A stretch of DNA of 64,000 bases from Flammulina velutipes (GCA_011800155.1 CM022370.1:2294001-2358000), one strand, 5' to 3'. Positions 34,861-46,900 are shown, counted from the first letter of the stretch. Notes: generated by a model from the letters alone, not told the origin. A program made the numbers and translations.

Positions 34861-36448
34861 TCCAGATAGATCGGGACGGGACACGAGGTCGCGACGGTGG
34901 TACGAAAGCAAGCCGTGGGTAAACACACCCAAACAAGAACGGCGCCACACTAGTCTGTCACCCCCATAATTCTCAATTAATTCTTACCACAAATGGAACC
35001 TCCGGTAGATTGTAATTAGGAGGAATGTATGGACCTGATCGATCCTCCGGAACTAACAATCCCTCTATAGCTCGATTAGCCTCCGTCTGCGTCCTCCTGA
35101 CGCAAACTTGGGCATAGCATTGGACCATTCAAAATCATATGCTCTCTATAATTGTGGCACTTTCAGGGTGCTGTGCACCCACTTGACGCAAAGGAGACGT
35201 TTTGAATGTGCAGCGCCACACACGGACATTGCCTCTTCGTACCCGAATGCCATTGCAGCCGGTTCGACCCCCAGATACCTCGAGCGCGATCTATGTCTCG
35301 GGCAGGAGCTCAGCGGTGTTCCTTTATTATCTTGGGAATTATGGCGCATTCAAGCTGTGTGTAGTTCTTCGTGTTCAAATAATAAATTAGGTATGGAGAT
35401 TCAATTATTTGTTCTATTCGGAGCTCAAGAGTCCATTCAACTGTGTAGAAAGTGAGTAGTGGCGCTGTGTTATTACCTCTAGTCGGGATGGGGCTCCGGC
35501 TCTTTCAAGGCCAAAAGCTATATTCATATCGATCTTCTCCCGTCGGATGGCAAGGAGGAGATGACGCCTTTGCGCACGGCGCACGACGTCGATCCAATGC
35601 TTTCCCAACATGTTTAAACGTCACCGGGGCATGAACGCCACTCTTTGCTCGGTTCGATCGGGTTCTTCCATGCTTTGTGGTACCGAACGGACAATTGAGT
35701 TATGCAAACCTCCTATCACTCCTTTCTATGGAGGATTTGCTAATACTATTGCTATGATTACTCGTCAAGTTGGTTCCCAACCACGCATACCGGAGGAAAT
35801 TTAGCCTCTGTGGCGGGTGCCCGAGCTGCGTTAGTAAGAGATTTGCTGCCCGACAACGCCTTGCGCCACATTATTACCGTTTAACCGTTCATCTCTTTCC
35901 CGGAAGGTAAAAAGATAACAAAGTCCCACGGAAACAGAGATACATTCGGTGCCTCTTGCCTGAGGGGTTACACTAGTCATTTGGTGTAATACTGTGTGTG
36001 CGGTGGACGTGTTTGTGGCACAATAGCAGTCTACATGTCTCTTTATCAGCATTCTGCTGGTGACAATCGTGGGATGGTAAATATGACGCAAGTGCTACTT
36101 GACTTGTGAAGTGCAAAATTTGTTTAAGGGTGGTTTTCCCGTTCATCGAGGGGCTGAAGTCCGAGTCGGGGAAGCTAGCAAGCGCACTCCGTGCGCATCT
36201 CTTTTTAGCGGCCCCCCAGTGCCCACATAATGCCTAAGCTCCTTCCACTTACGGACCAGGAAGGCGTTCCTTGAAGACTGACCGCCCGCAACCGCCACAA
36301 AAATCTGACAGGTAGAACGTGCTCAAAACGTGATTCAGCTTCATAACATTCTAACAGGAATAGTCGTGTGTACAGTATAGACTGTAGGGTATCAACATAA
36401 GTAAAATACAAACCAATCAAGTCATTAGAAGTGAAGCGACCATGCGCA
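34861..36448. other. gene-poor region, no feature recognised
   Basis: About 1.6 kb with only short, interrupted frames in all readings, no splice-joined protein and no clear terminal repeats or transposase motif. It carries one copy of the recurring motif (35861-35869, minus sense). It could be a worn-out transposon remnant or a long regulatory gap; the sequence alone does not decide. Confidence 0.45.
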
Positions 36449-37541
36449 TTAGAGCGCGAAAGTGTGGTATAATACCCAGAATAACGCCAGAAGCCCAACA
36501 TTCGGAGTGGCCCACCGAAGATCAGCACCGCTAGCCTCTACAAGGGGCGTCGCAGCGCCTATCGTGAAGTTGAGACAAGTAAGCAGATTCCTGTCCACGT
36601 AAGACGGAATTGGGTCGTCTGGAGTACCCGCCGCCTTGAACGCGGCACTGTTGTTGTAACCATCCAGTGTCAACGACACGCTACTCGCACGATAATATTG
36701 CACCGTTGACTCGGGCTGAGGCATCTTGGAATCCGAATCGTCATACTTCAGAGGCGCAGACGACACGGAGTCCATCTTCAACACAGACGAGGAGCAATTC
36801 GCCTTGACATCCGTGATAAGGGATGCCACAGTCGTGTTGTCGGCTACGACACGGAAAGTCGTGTTTCCGGAGCTCGCAGGGAACACGGCGTAGGTCATCA
36901 CCCCACCAGGTCGGCTGGAGTTGTCTGGACGGCCGTACTGGGGATCGGTAAGAGATATGAATCGCACCGGAGCATGAACATGAACTTGCCTCGTTATTGT
37001 GCAGGTATGCACCGCCTCCAAGACCGATGCCACCCCAGGCTACAGGCCAGAAGAAGAATGGGAAGCCTGCGCCACCCACGCCACGACCAGAAGAGCCTCC
37101 ATATGGATAGCCACTTCCGTACGCGCTACGAATAATCACGTCAGTTTCACCTTCGTTTCCACTGACCGAGGAGACCGTACCTAGTGCCGTACACCTGCCC
37201 GCGCGTTCCACCGCCTTGTTGGCGGCCAGCAAAAGACCCGGTTGATATTGTCGTGATGGGACCTCCGCCTTGCCCATAGGACGACACAGTCTGCGATCTT
37301 CCACCACCAGAGTTTATATTCTGTTGTCGGATGCCTACAGATAAGTCAATGTCAATGGACATCACCCTACAAGAGAGAGAAATCTACCTGAACTGGTGCC
37401 AGATCCGGCCCCACCACCTTTCCCGCCTCCACTACTACTGCTACCACCACCTTTGCCACCGCCACCTTTTCTTCGTTCTAGCTCGCGTCTCTGCTTGCGT
37501 TTGGAGAGGCGCCTTGATTCTGAAATAAAGGGAATGAACAT
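36449..37541 (-). CDS. glycine-rich GPI-type surface protein
   Basis: Four exons (37541-37388, 37334-37181, 37125-36990, 36937-36449) give 310 residues. A basic start (RRLSKRKQRRELERR) leads into Gly/Ser/Lys repeats (GGGGKGGGSSSSGGGKGGG), then an aromatic-glycine segment (AGFPFFFWPVAWGGIGLGGG), YGRPDNSSRPGG and a domain rich in NxS/T sites. It ends in a hydrophobic tail (NVGLLALFWVLYHTFAL) after small residues, as in GPI-anchor signals. Probably a cell-wall or plasma-membrane surface protein; the function is unknown. The third intron has a GC donor (GAG-GCAAGT). A signal peptide is missing from this model, so the true first exon may lie further upstream. Confidence 0.65.
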
Positions 37542-38100
37542 GAGTGTGAGAGGAAGAAGAGCTCGATCATATTTAAATCAAGCACGAGGTTACTTAATGA
37601 CATAGCCTCAAGGTCCCACAAAGCACAATAATCAAGATGTCTATACAACAGGAAGTGGTGTATGCTGCTTGTCGCGTCTACATAATTCGTTACACGAAGG
37701 ACACGCTCAACCAGACATAATTCCAGCGTAACTCGTCTCAAGAACGCCGTCACGAGATCTGACTCATCATGTGTGGCGCTCAACCACGAGCTACTTAGGA
37801 AGCATCCGCCACCTTGAGGATCCGAAGAAACCGAATCTAACGAGAACGACGGCTAGCAGTACTAGCACAGCCAAGATACCGCCCTTCTAATTTGTCATTT
37901 GGCTCGGAGCGCTGAACGTTCTCCGTCTTCCGTTGAACATCGACACTGCCAAGAATTAGGAGTAAAATTAAGCCTGTGAGCTGTAGGATAGGATGTATGT
38001 GCGGTAATAGTAGGTGTAGTAGATGTATAATATAGGAATTGTTCCAGAGTCTCGATAGCAATAGCAATAAAAAGCGAGAAAACACCGTTCAAATCATATC
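37542..38100. other. intergenic with an orphan hydrophobic frame
   Basis: Lies between the protease stop and the Gly-rich gene. On the minus strand 37886-37791 is open and would encode a membrane-helix-like peptide (ILAVLVLLAVVLVRFGFF) ending in a stop, preceded by a TTAG acceptor-like site. I could not join it to either neighbour. Confidence 0.35.
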
Positions 38101-40033
38101 TTAGTTGTTGATGCTAGGCGAAAAGCCGACCCGCGCTCCATTCGAATAGTCATAAGTGGTGTACCCTAAGAACACACAGCATCAGTGACAGAAATCTCGC
38201 GATAAGAATGAAGACGCACAGGACTTTAGCAGCAATACACCTGATCGACAGCATGGTCAGAAGCATTTATAAGTACTATCCGCTTACCTATAATGGCCAA
38301 GTTCTTGGGACCGCTGTCTCCAGATGAAACGATTCCGCCTATGCACTCGCTAATTATCGAGGTGAGCGTATGTTAGACGTAAACAGAGATCTGGCGGCGT
38401 ACTTGGAATCCTTGGATATTTTACCTGCGATTTTGAATCAGAATTTACGACAACATCTGTGGCTGAAATCGACGCCTCACCTAAATTGAAGTCCCTGATA
38501 TCGATCGAAAAGTCGAAGCCGCTAAAAGACAGCGCGACGCTGAGTGAGTTGTTGCAAGGGTACGCGTAGAGACCTGGGCCGAATCATTAGCGACGCGTTT
38601 CACTCTGTAGATGTCAAACGGTGTACCTGCGCCAAACTCCTTGGCTGATCTAGCGCCAGGTATCTATCGACGTATAAGCCAATGAAAGGATGGTGGCAAT
38701 CAACTTGAACGTACCAATCCGTAGAAAGCATCAGCCAGATTTCCAGGGAAGTAGATCAAGGAGGTTCCCGTATCGATTGCCTGTCCCAGCTTGTTGTCAG
38801 CTAGACTGCGTGAAAGCGACCGAGATAACCTACGGCGTAAATTTGCTGCGTCGCAATGGACAATCTCTTGCTGTTAACGAAGAACGAGTCTAGATGGACT
38901 GTCCAGTATGTCTAGAAGAGTAAATCAACGAGAAGGTCGATGCTGACGTAGGTCGCGCCTACTTTCGATTGAACTGGGATCCACGTTACTCTACCGCGAG
39001 CCTTGGTATCGTCGAAGCAACCCAAGCAAAGCTAACGTCGGACTCAATAAAAGCTCCACCGACGAACACAAGTCATACCTCAGACCCTTGTTCCCTCTTC
39101 CTCGTCAAATGAACCGAAAAGAAGCTGTTCTTGACCTTGCGCTGAATCATAAGATTCTCAAACACAGTCTCCTTCCTGGTGCGCGCGATGGAACCAAACG
39201 CCATACCAAGAAGACCGTCGTTCGGGAAGCTGTTGAAGTCGGACGATACGCGGTTGACAGCGCCAAACGTCTGATTGTCAATGGTGAGACCGCCGATCGT
39301 TACGGTGTCCGAGGCTATGATGCCTCTAGCGCTTCCAGAGCCCTACTAACGTGTCAACACGAGCGATTCGACGACTGAGCATCGGCGGTACGCACATATG
39401 TGATGGCAAACTTATCGCCTTTGGTAGAATAAGTCGAGCTTCGTTCAGGGAAGAACTGGGAATTGGCGCATCCAGGGCAGTTCGCAGGAAGCCAGAGGTC
39501 GGAAGAGCCAGTGTCGACGTCGACCGTCAGCGTTTGCGATGGCGTCCCAAGAGCGACAGGTCCGTAGTAGAGTATATCCAAGTTGCCCGAGATCAAGTCA
39601 GTGAGCTGAGTTACTGGATAGCTTTCGCCCGTTATGGAGGTGGTAGGAATCAAATCGCTGGATGCGCGCCGCTTGGAGGTAGAAAAGGGTACTTCGACAA
39701 TATCTATACCAGGCGAGGCGAAGTTCTCGAGGTTGAGAGGCACGAGGCCCATGCCCATGAGATATTGCTCCGCTGGCGCGTACTTGGATACGACCGCGGT
39801 GAGTTGATAGTCCTGTAGCAATAATCAGCGACCCGCCTTTGTTGAATCGAAGGATAACGTACGATTAACGACGGATTGCACACACGCGAGGCGGCATCCT
39901 CTGTATCGACGGTAGACTGGCGAGGCGTTATGCGTATTCTGAGGCCATCACTAGGAGGCGGGAGGACTGGCGATGCGAATATATGTGTGGAGAAAGTAGA
40001 GACGATAGCAATGCACGACAGAGAGGACAACAT
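38101..40033 (-). CDS. secreted pepsin-type aspartic protease
   Basis: Twelve exons (40033-39863, 39812-39396, 39342-39079, 39031-38963, 38911-38834, 38780-38715, 38663-38627, 38573-38481, 38424-38403, 38349-38288, 38240-38220, 38165-38101) give 454 residues with all phases consistent. A signal peptide (MLSSLSCIAIVSTFSTHIFA) precedes a propeptide. Both catalytic motifs are present, VDTGSSDLWLP and AIDTGTSLIYFP, as are YGSGSARG, the GLLGMAF turn and the closing NGARVGFSPSINN. This is an A1 peptidase acting outside the cell or in the vacuole. Exons of 21, 22 and 37 nt near the 3' end are unusually small. An in-frame ATG at 40117 would add 28 residues ahead of the signal peptide. Confidence 0.85.
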
Positions 40034-40253
40034 TGAAAGCGAAGAAACAAAGAGGATAGCAAAACAAATGCAAGACGAGGATAGGACTGTGAGAGCTCTG
40101 GGCAAGAAAGGTAACACGCCGATCGCGATTCACGTTCCTATTTATAGTCATTTCAAGGTCATCTCCGCATACAACTACAGTTTAATTTCAAGGCCATTTC
40201 TACTGCTCTCTTAGACAAGTACAACGGGCGACTGAACGATCTTACTCACAAAT

Positions 40254-40925
40254 TCATGCTTTCCGCTCTAATTCGATAAATGTCGCGTCCAGCTCCTTCC
40301 TGGCTGAAGGTGTGGCGGGATCCTCGAATGGGTTCGACGAACTACGCCTGTGGTGCTCTCGTATAAAAACTGGAGCTGCACTTCTCGGGGACGGCACAGT
40401 CGCGACGATGGGACGTGTCGGAGCCTTCACGTCCCCAGCGAAATTTGGCCCGTGCCCTCCTTTGCCCTCCAGGTTGCTCCATCTCCCGGCATCTCCTCTG
40501 TTTCTCCAATGCTTGGGCGACTTCTTGTTTCTGAAATGCACATACAGAACGACTGCGATGGCGGCGACGACCACTGCTCCCACTACGCCCCCGGCGATAG
40601 CACCATCGCGATTCTCAGTATCGGGGTTCTGCGCTTCGTTGTCGGCTTGCGTGCCAGTAGAACTGGAGCCTGTCAGGCCAGTGGGATAGAGGGTGATTGT
40701 CTCGATATTGACTCGGGTGATAGATCCAGAGACGATGATAGTCACGGGGAAAACCGATTCCCAAGGCGCCGTGTGGATTGTCGTCGTCGCAACATCATCG
40801 GTCCTCCATCCGTTGACGGAAATGCCATCGGCATCGCTGTCCTGTCGCTCGACGAAGGGAGTGGCACTCGCCAGAGCAGCGAGAGCCAGGAGGAGAGCGC
40901 GTTGCAAGGAAGGAACCATTGTCAT
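40254..40925 (-). CDS. hypothetical single-pass membrane protein
   Basis: Single exon, 223 residues from the ATG at 40925. A signal peptide (VPSLQRALLLALAALASATP) is followed by about 75 extracellular residues rich in Thr and Ser, with VFPVTIIVSGSITRVNIET. One membrane helix (AIAGGVVGAVVVAAIAVVLY) leads to a basic cytoplasmic tail with SSNPFEDP. This layout is common among fungal surface proteins sometimes called mid2-like or wall-stress-sensor-like, but I see no conserved domain and do not assign a function. An in-frame ATG lies at 40949, and another two codons after the chosen one. Confidence 0.65.
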   Translation of the reverse strand: MTMVPSLQRALLLALAALASATPFVERQDSDADGISVNGWRTDDVATTTIHTAPWESVFPVTIIVSGSITRVNIETITLYPTGLTGSSSTGTQADNEAQNPDTENRDGAIAGGVVGAVVVAAIAVVLYVHFRNKKSPKHWRNRGDAGRWSNLEGKGGHGPNFAGDVKAPTRPIVATVPSPRSAAPVFIREHHRRSSSNPFEDPATPSARKELDATFIELERKA

Positions 40926-41276
40926 GTTCAGAAGGCAACCAACAGTCAAACCCTGGGTGAGGAGGATATACAGAGTCCTTTCGCGATAATGGACCGAGAT
41001 AACGTCTTTCTATGGGAAATCCTCATGGTTGATCCAGGTGGTAGGTATCAAGGGGCCAAGGGGAAAGGATGGACGCCACCTGGCCGCTGCTGAGCGATCA
41101 GACTGACCTCGTATGTGCCTTTCTTCGATATCAAGTACTGTAACTGGCTTTGTATTGGAGTAAAAGAAAAGCGCCAAGGATATCATGGGGTGGTCTGAAA
41201 TGGTTATCTATCCACATTTTCATCGCAGAACTATTGGCGGTTGGAGATAAGTAGAAGGGAATGCATGAGGAGAGTG

Positions 41277-41294
41277 TTGTGGCGCAAACGGTCC
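41277..41294 (+). repeat. direct repeat copy 1
   Basis: An 18-bp sequence TTGTGGCGCAAACGGTCC, identical to 41430-41447, 153 bp away in the same orientation. Each copy is followed by TCGATCG and GACGTGCTCAA. Confidence 0.8.
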
Positions 41295-41429
41295 AAACAA
41301 AAGCGTGGCGTCGATCGCCATATTATGACGTGCTCAATTTCATGGGCTCAGAGGGAAAACATGTGCCGTATAAAATCACCCTGTGAAACTGGTCTGATAA
41401 ATAGACATAAGGAAAGTTTGAGGAAAGCA

Positions 41430-41447
41430 TTGTGGCGCAAACGGTCC
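41430..41447 (+). repeat. direct repeat copy 2
   Basis: Second copy of the 18-bp TTGTGGCGCAAACGGTCC repeat; it lies about 70 bp upstream of the DBP9 start codon. Confidence 0.8.
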
Positions 41448-41517
41448 GGTGTCGATCGATGATGTAATGGTCCATTTTAGGACGTGCTCAAATTTTTGAG
41501 TTGCTCTTCCATCCATC

Positions 41518-43376
41518 ATGGCGGATGGCTTTACCTCGTATGCGGACCTCTCTAATCTCGTCGATGCCAGAATACTGCGCGCGCTGGCCGACATGGGATT
41601 CTCCAAACCAACGCTAATCCAGGCGAAAGCAATTCCCCTCGCGCTGGAAAACAAAGACATCTTAGCACGCGCGCGCACGGGAAGCGGAAAAACAATCGCC
41701 TACCTCATTCCTGTCCTCCAGAAAATACTCAGCGCCACCCCGGAGGTGCCTTGCACCCTTGCTTTGGTTCTCGTTCCCACTCGCGAGCTCGCATCGCAGG
41801 TCCATGGAACGATCCGTGCATTGACCGCGTACTGTCCAGATATTACCATTGCCAACCTATCTTCGTCACCTACCCTATCCAGCACCCCATCCATACTGAT
41901 ATCCACTCCCGCTCGTCTTCTCCAAGCCCTGCCGTCTCTCCCGCATCTTGAATCCCTGGTCATCGACGAAGCCGACTTGATACTGTCGTACGGACATGCT
42001 GCAGACATACGCCACATCTTCAGCGGGGCCTACCTCCCTAGGGTGTACCAAACCTACCTGATGAGCGCGACGATGACCGAAGACGTTGAGATGCTCAAAG
42101 GCCTGACTCTGCGCAACCCCGTCACTCTCCGCCTCGAAGAGGACGAGGAAGAGGCATCCAACCTCACCCAGTACGCCGTCCGCTGCTCCGAAACGGATAA
42201 ATTCCTCCTCACATATGTCATATTAAAACTCAAGCTTATACGCGGTAAATGTATCATGTTTGTCAACGACGTGGATCGATGCTATCGTCTCAAGTTGTTC
42301 TTGGAGCAGTTTTCGATAAAGAGCTGTGTGCTCAACTCGGAACTGCCGCTTAATTCGCGATACCATGCTGTCCAGGAGTTCAACAAGGGAGTTTATGATT
42401 ATATCATTGCTACAGATGAGAGTGGGGTGATTGAGAATCACGAGGAGGGAAGCGAGGATGAAGATGAGGAAGAGAAAAAGGATGATGGATGTGAGTTGGG
42501 CTGCGATCCTTTGAGTATTTTTTCTTACACGCCTTTTCAGTAATGTCTACGCAAAGAGAGGAAGCTCCGACAGAGCAGGACGAGACACCAACAACAACGA
42601 CGACAAAGCGGAAACGGTCGACGTCTCCTCAGCAACGCCGCAAAAAGGCGCGCAAACCAGCCGCCAAAGACGCAGAGTACGGCGTTACGCGAGGCGTCGA
42701 CTTTATCGATGTTGCCTGTGTTCTCAATTTTGACTTGCCGACATCATCTCGGGCGTATACTCATCGCGTAGGGCGCACTGCACGGGCAGGACGAACGGGC
42801 ATGGCGCTGTCTTTTGTCGTGCCAGCGGATGAATGGGGAAAAGACAAGGCCGTTGGGGGGTTACTCAGTGCCAAGCGGGACGAGAAGGTGTTTGCCAAAA
42901 TTGAAGGACACCAAGGACCTGGACGCGTTAGGGAGTACAAGTTTGACATGAAGCAGGTGGAAGGATTCCGGTACCGGATGGAGGATGCACTGCGTAGTGT
43001 AACGCGGGCGGCGGTTCGTGAGGCTCGGATACGGGAACTCAAGGCGGAGTTGTTGGGGAGCGAGAAGCTCAAGGCGCATTTCGAGGATAACCCGGATGAT
43101 CGGGAGGCGTTGAGTTTGGCGCACGACCGGGTGGTGGGTAGGGCGAAGGGGTCCGAGATGAAGCATGTGCCGGCGTACTTGATGCCCAAAATTGTGCCCG
43201 TAGATGGGCAGGCGGTGGCGGAGGAAACTCTAGGCAAGGTTGGGTTTGTTCCTTTCAGGAATCCCAAGACTAGTCGAGGGAGGGGCAGAGGCAGAGGTGG
43301 CAGTAGGGGTGGCAGAGGCGGCAGCGGGGGACGAGGATCCAAGAAGAAGAGTGATCCGTTAAAAAAGTTCAAGTAG
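41518..43376 (+). CDS. DBP9: DEAD-box ATP-dependent RNA helicase DBP9
   Basis: Two exons (41518-42490, 42541-43376) give 602 residues. Helicase motifs appear in order: Q motif (GFSKPTLIQAKAIPLALE), I (ARTGSGKT), Ia (PTRELA), Ib (STPARL), II (DEAD in VIDEADLILSYG), III (SAT), IV (CIMFVND), V (RGVDF) and VI (HRVGRTARAGRTG). YLMSATMTEDVEMLKGL and the acidic insert before VTRGVDF fit DBP9, a nucleolar helicase for 60S subunit assembly. The C-terminus is an RG-rich tail. The intron lies in the acidic insert. Confidence 0.9.
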
Positions 43377-43471
43377 ATACATGCATACAGGTCGTGTTTT
43401 CTCGCCAAGTTGGATGATTTAAATCTTTGATTCGGCGAACACGCAACACAAGTCTAATGGACCCCGGTTCT

Positions 43472-43769
43472 CTAGTGCGAGGCGGCTTCCTGCTCCTTTG
43501 CTATGATGGCACCGTACGGGTTTTTAGGATCCTTCGCATAACCAGGCGCTGGATACTCGCGTCAGCCATTGACCTTGGTAAAGGAAAAAGACACACATCG
43601 GACTGCAATGTCCTGAACCTTGGATACGCCGTACATGGTGATGACTCCGGCAACCATGAATGGCCACAAGGGCTTGAAGAACTAGTGGGAGTTGTCAGCG
43701 TGGTGGTGGCCAGCAGGGACTGGGGAGACGTGCAGGAGTGGGCCATTTGCGCATGCCAAGGAAAGCCAT
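43472..43769 (-). CDS. ATP18: ATP synthase subunit j (Atp18)
   Basis: Three exons (43769-43734, 43681-43597, 43548-43472) give 65 residues. The protein reads MAFLGMRKWPTPFFKPLWPF, then a membrane helix, YGVSKVQDIAVRS and DPKNPYGAIIAKE, matching the small mitochondrial FO subunit j. The first intron (43733-43682) needs a GC donor (CCT-GCACGT) to give the conserved PTP-x-x-K-x-x-WPF; no GT donor keeps phase. It contains GCTGAC as a branch site. A TGCAG just before the start codon may be the end of a 5' UTR intron. Confidence 0.9.
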
Positions 43770-43968
43770 TGTCTGCAGAATAATGAGAGTGGCGCAGTAA
43801 GAATAGCGAGAAAACGCACTGAGATGATGAGAGTTGGTGTTGACGGTCGGAAGGATCGGGTTGTGGCTGACACATCACCTGCTTACATGAACATGCGCCA
43901 CACATGGACATAAGCCAGACGCGTGAATAATAATCAATATAAATAATACCGGGCTTCACGCGTCCACG

Positions 43969-46900
43969 ATGAGTGCTGGAGTGTCTGCGCCTGGCGTCAG
44001 TCGGACTGTTCTTGGGTCAGCTCGAGACTTACGTGTTCACAGTTCCGGTCCTTTCTTTTCTTCGACACCCAGCTTGTCAAAGACGTCCATGATCTCGACA
44101 GCACGCCAGACATCTTCAAGGTAGCTCACCGTCCTTCAGCACTGCTCGTCGCGCTCATTAGCACAGGCAACCCCCGAAATATCAACCATAGCAACGTCCT
44201 ATGCAGGTGTCCTCGTCGCAGACATCCATGGCAGCATACATCTCCTCAACAAGAACTTTGAGTCCACCAACAGCTGGATAGGCCATGTCGCAGGCAGAGT
44301 CACCCATATGATTGAGCGGCAGCACATTCTCGTTACCCTCGGCGTGCGTACGGGCCCACTGGCTGTCAACTCCAACTGACCGCCATACAGGAAGAGGATA
44401 CTTCCAGCGCTCCAATCATGAAGATATGGGACATGGATAAGCACGACAAGCGCACAGGCGCACCCCTGCTCATACGCTCATCCAAGGTCCAACTAGCCAA
44501 TCTCCACCATCCAGTCTCCACCATCGCCCTCTCCGCCACACTTGCGTATCTCGCGATTGGCCTCGGCGACGGCACTGTCCTGCTCTATCGCCATCTTGAC
44601 CAGTCTCTCGCCTCCTCCAACTCCCTCACTGCCCTCCCGAAACCCCGCACTGTCCACGAGTCGTCTGGCGAGCCTGTAACCGGACTTGGCTTTAGAGAGC
44701 CTACCGAAGACAATCCAGTCGTCTGTCTCTTCATCGTCACTGTCAACCGTGTTCTCTCCTACCGCACATCCGGTCGCGCAAGCGGCACCGCTCACGAGAT
44801 AGACGAGCTCGGAGCTGGTCTGGGATGCGCAACTATGGATCGCAAAGGAGAGGATATCCTCGTGGCGCGTGACGAAGCTATATACGCCTGCAGCCCCGAC
44901 GGCAGAGGCACCTGCTGGGCATATGAAGGTCCCAAGTCCGCCATCCAAACACACCAGAATTATCTTGTCTTTGTTACTCCCCCGTTCATACCCACCGGAG
45001 GCTCCGCGTCAGCCACAGTACGGCGACATGTCGTGAACCAGCCGGCCAATTCAGATACGGACATCTCAAAGGTCACTGTCTTTGACCCCGATAATAAGAT
45101 TGTCGCGTATTCGGGAACGTTCACTCAAGGTGCACGACAAGTAATCTCTGCTTGGGGCAACATCTACATTTTAGCCAACGACGGCGTGGTATGTCTTCTC
45201 TTCCATGCGTTGCACCTGTTGTTCACCCAGCATTTGATAGCTAACAGCTCTCATTGAGCGACCTACCTCTGTCAAGCTGGACATGCTGTACGGACGTGCC
45301 CTCTATCCTTTAGCCCTCAATCTAGCAAAGACTCAAGGTCTGGAGGATGCGAGTGTAGCAGATATTCATCAGCAGTATGGAAACCACTTGTATGCCAAAG
45401 GTGAATACGATGCGGCCATGCAGCAGTTCGTGCAAACTATCGGGCATCTGCAACCTAGTTATGTTATTCGCAAGGTATGTCGACCTCATGGTCAGAGTTC
45501 AACCCGTCTTGACTAGCGACACGTAGTTCCTTGACGCCCAAAGAATACACAACCTCGTCACTTATCTTCAAGAATTGCATAATCTCGGACTGGCAAATTC
45601 CGACCATACCACACTGCTTTTGAATACCTACACGAAACTCAAGGATGTTTCACGCTTGGACAGTTTTATCAAGACCGAATCACGGCGGAATTCTTCCACT
45701 TCAGACGAGCTTCCGTTCGATCTCGATACGGCCATCCGAGTATGTCGCCAGGCAGGGTACTTCGAACACGCCTCGTATTTGGCAAAAAAATACGAACGTC
45801 ATGAAGACTTTTTGCGAATCCAGATCGAGGATGCGGAGAATTACAAGGACGCTCTCATCTATCTCAGGAAACTTGGTTCCGATGCTGTATGTCATTCTAC
45901 AGATTCTACGGTGCTGTTCTTATGATTTTATAGACGGAAAGCAACTTGGCACGATACGGTAGAGCTATGCTAGCGAACCTACCGGACGAGACAACTCAAC
46001 TTCTAATTGACTTGTGTACAATGCCAGCAAGCGCATCTCTATACGATGAGCCTGAGGATGAAGAGGCGTCACGGACACGCTCTGGTCCCTCCTACCTTTC
46101 GTATCTCGCTCTGAACCGCAATTCCGTTGCAGAGATCGCCAACGTACCAGCCTCTCTAGTTCAGGCCGTCAAACAAACTACGGATCCCGCAGACGACTCA
46201 AACAACACCTCACGTCCAGAAACTCCCCCCACAGCGAAACCACCAATCCTCGAACCAGTCACCCGCCTCTCCCCTCGGTTGTACTTTGCCCACTTTGTCG
46301 ACCACATGGACCAATTCGTGTTGTTTTTGGAAACGGTGGCGAAGCGTCGGTGGGGGCAGAGTGTTGATTCGTCTGTGGATGTGCAGCCTCCGCTGGAGCC
46401 TCCAGCAGACCAGAAGGCGGATCGGGAGGATCAAGTGGCGGTTTGGAACACGCTGCTTGAGCTGTACCTTACGCTTGGGAGGGATGCAGAGGCTGTTCGG
46501 TTTCGGGCGAAGGCGATGCATGTGCTGCAGAGCGCGACGATACCCTACGATCCGACGCATGCGCTTATTTTGTGTTCTAGTCGGGGGTACACGCCTGGGC
46601 TTGTGCTTCTATGGGAGCGTATGGGGATGTACGAGGATGTGTTGAGGTTTTGGATGGATAAAGACAAGGAGGGCTCGGATCCGGAGGCTTCTGGGCAGGT
46701 GGTGAAGCACCTGAAAGCGTACGGAGACGTGCATCCCCATCTCTATCCTCTAGTACTGAGGTTCTTGACGTCGTCATCGGACTTGTTGGCGAGACACCAG
46801 GAGGATGTGAGGGATGTGTTGGAGCATATCAACAAGGAGAATATCATGCCGCCGTTGGGTGTGATACAGGTCTTGAGTCGGAATAACGTGGCTAGTATTG

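Larger units (their letters stand above)
40926..41517. promoter_or_regulatory. divergent intergenic region with a degenerate direct repeat
   Basis: The shared upstream region of the membrane protein (-) and DBP9 (+). Two related blocks (41277-41337 and 41430-41491) both start with TTGTGGCGCAAACGGTCC, contain TCGATCG and end in GACGTGCTCAA, with different spacing. The second ends 26 bp before the DBP9 ATG. Calling this regulatory is inference. Confidence 0.45.

Noticed and set aside
35255..35275. GGTTCGACCCC, resembling a tRNA B box
   Set aside because: No matching A box or acceptor stem at the right distance on the same strand.
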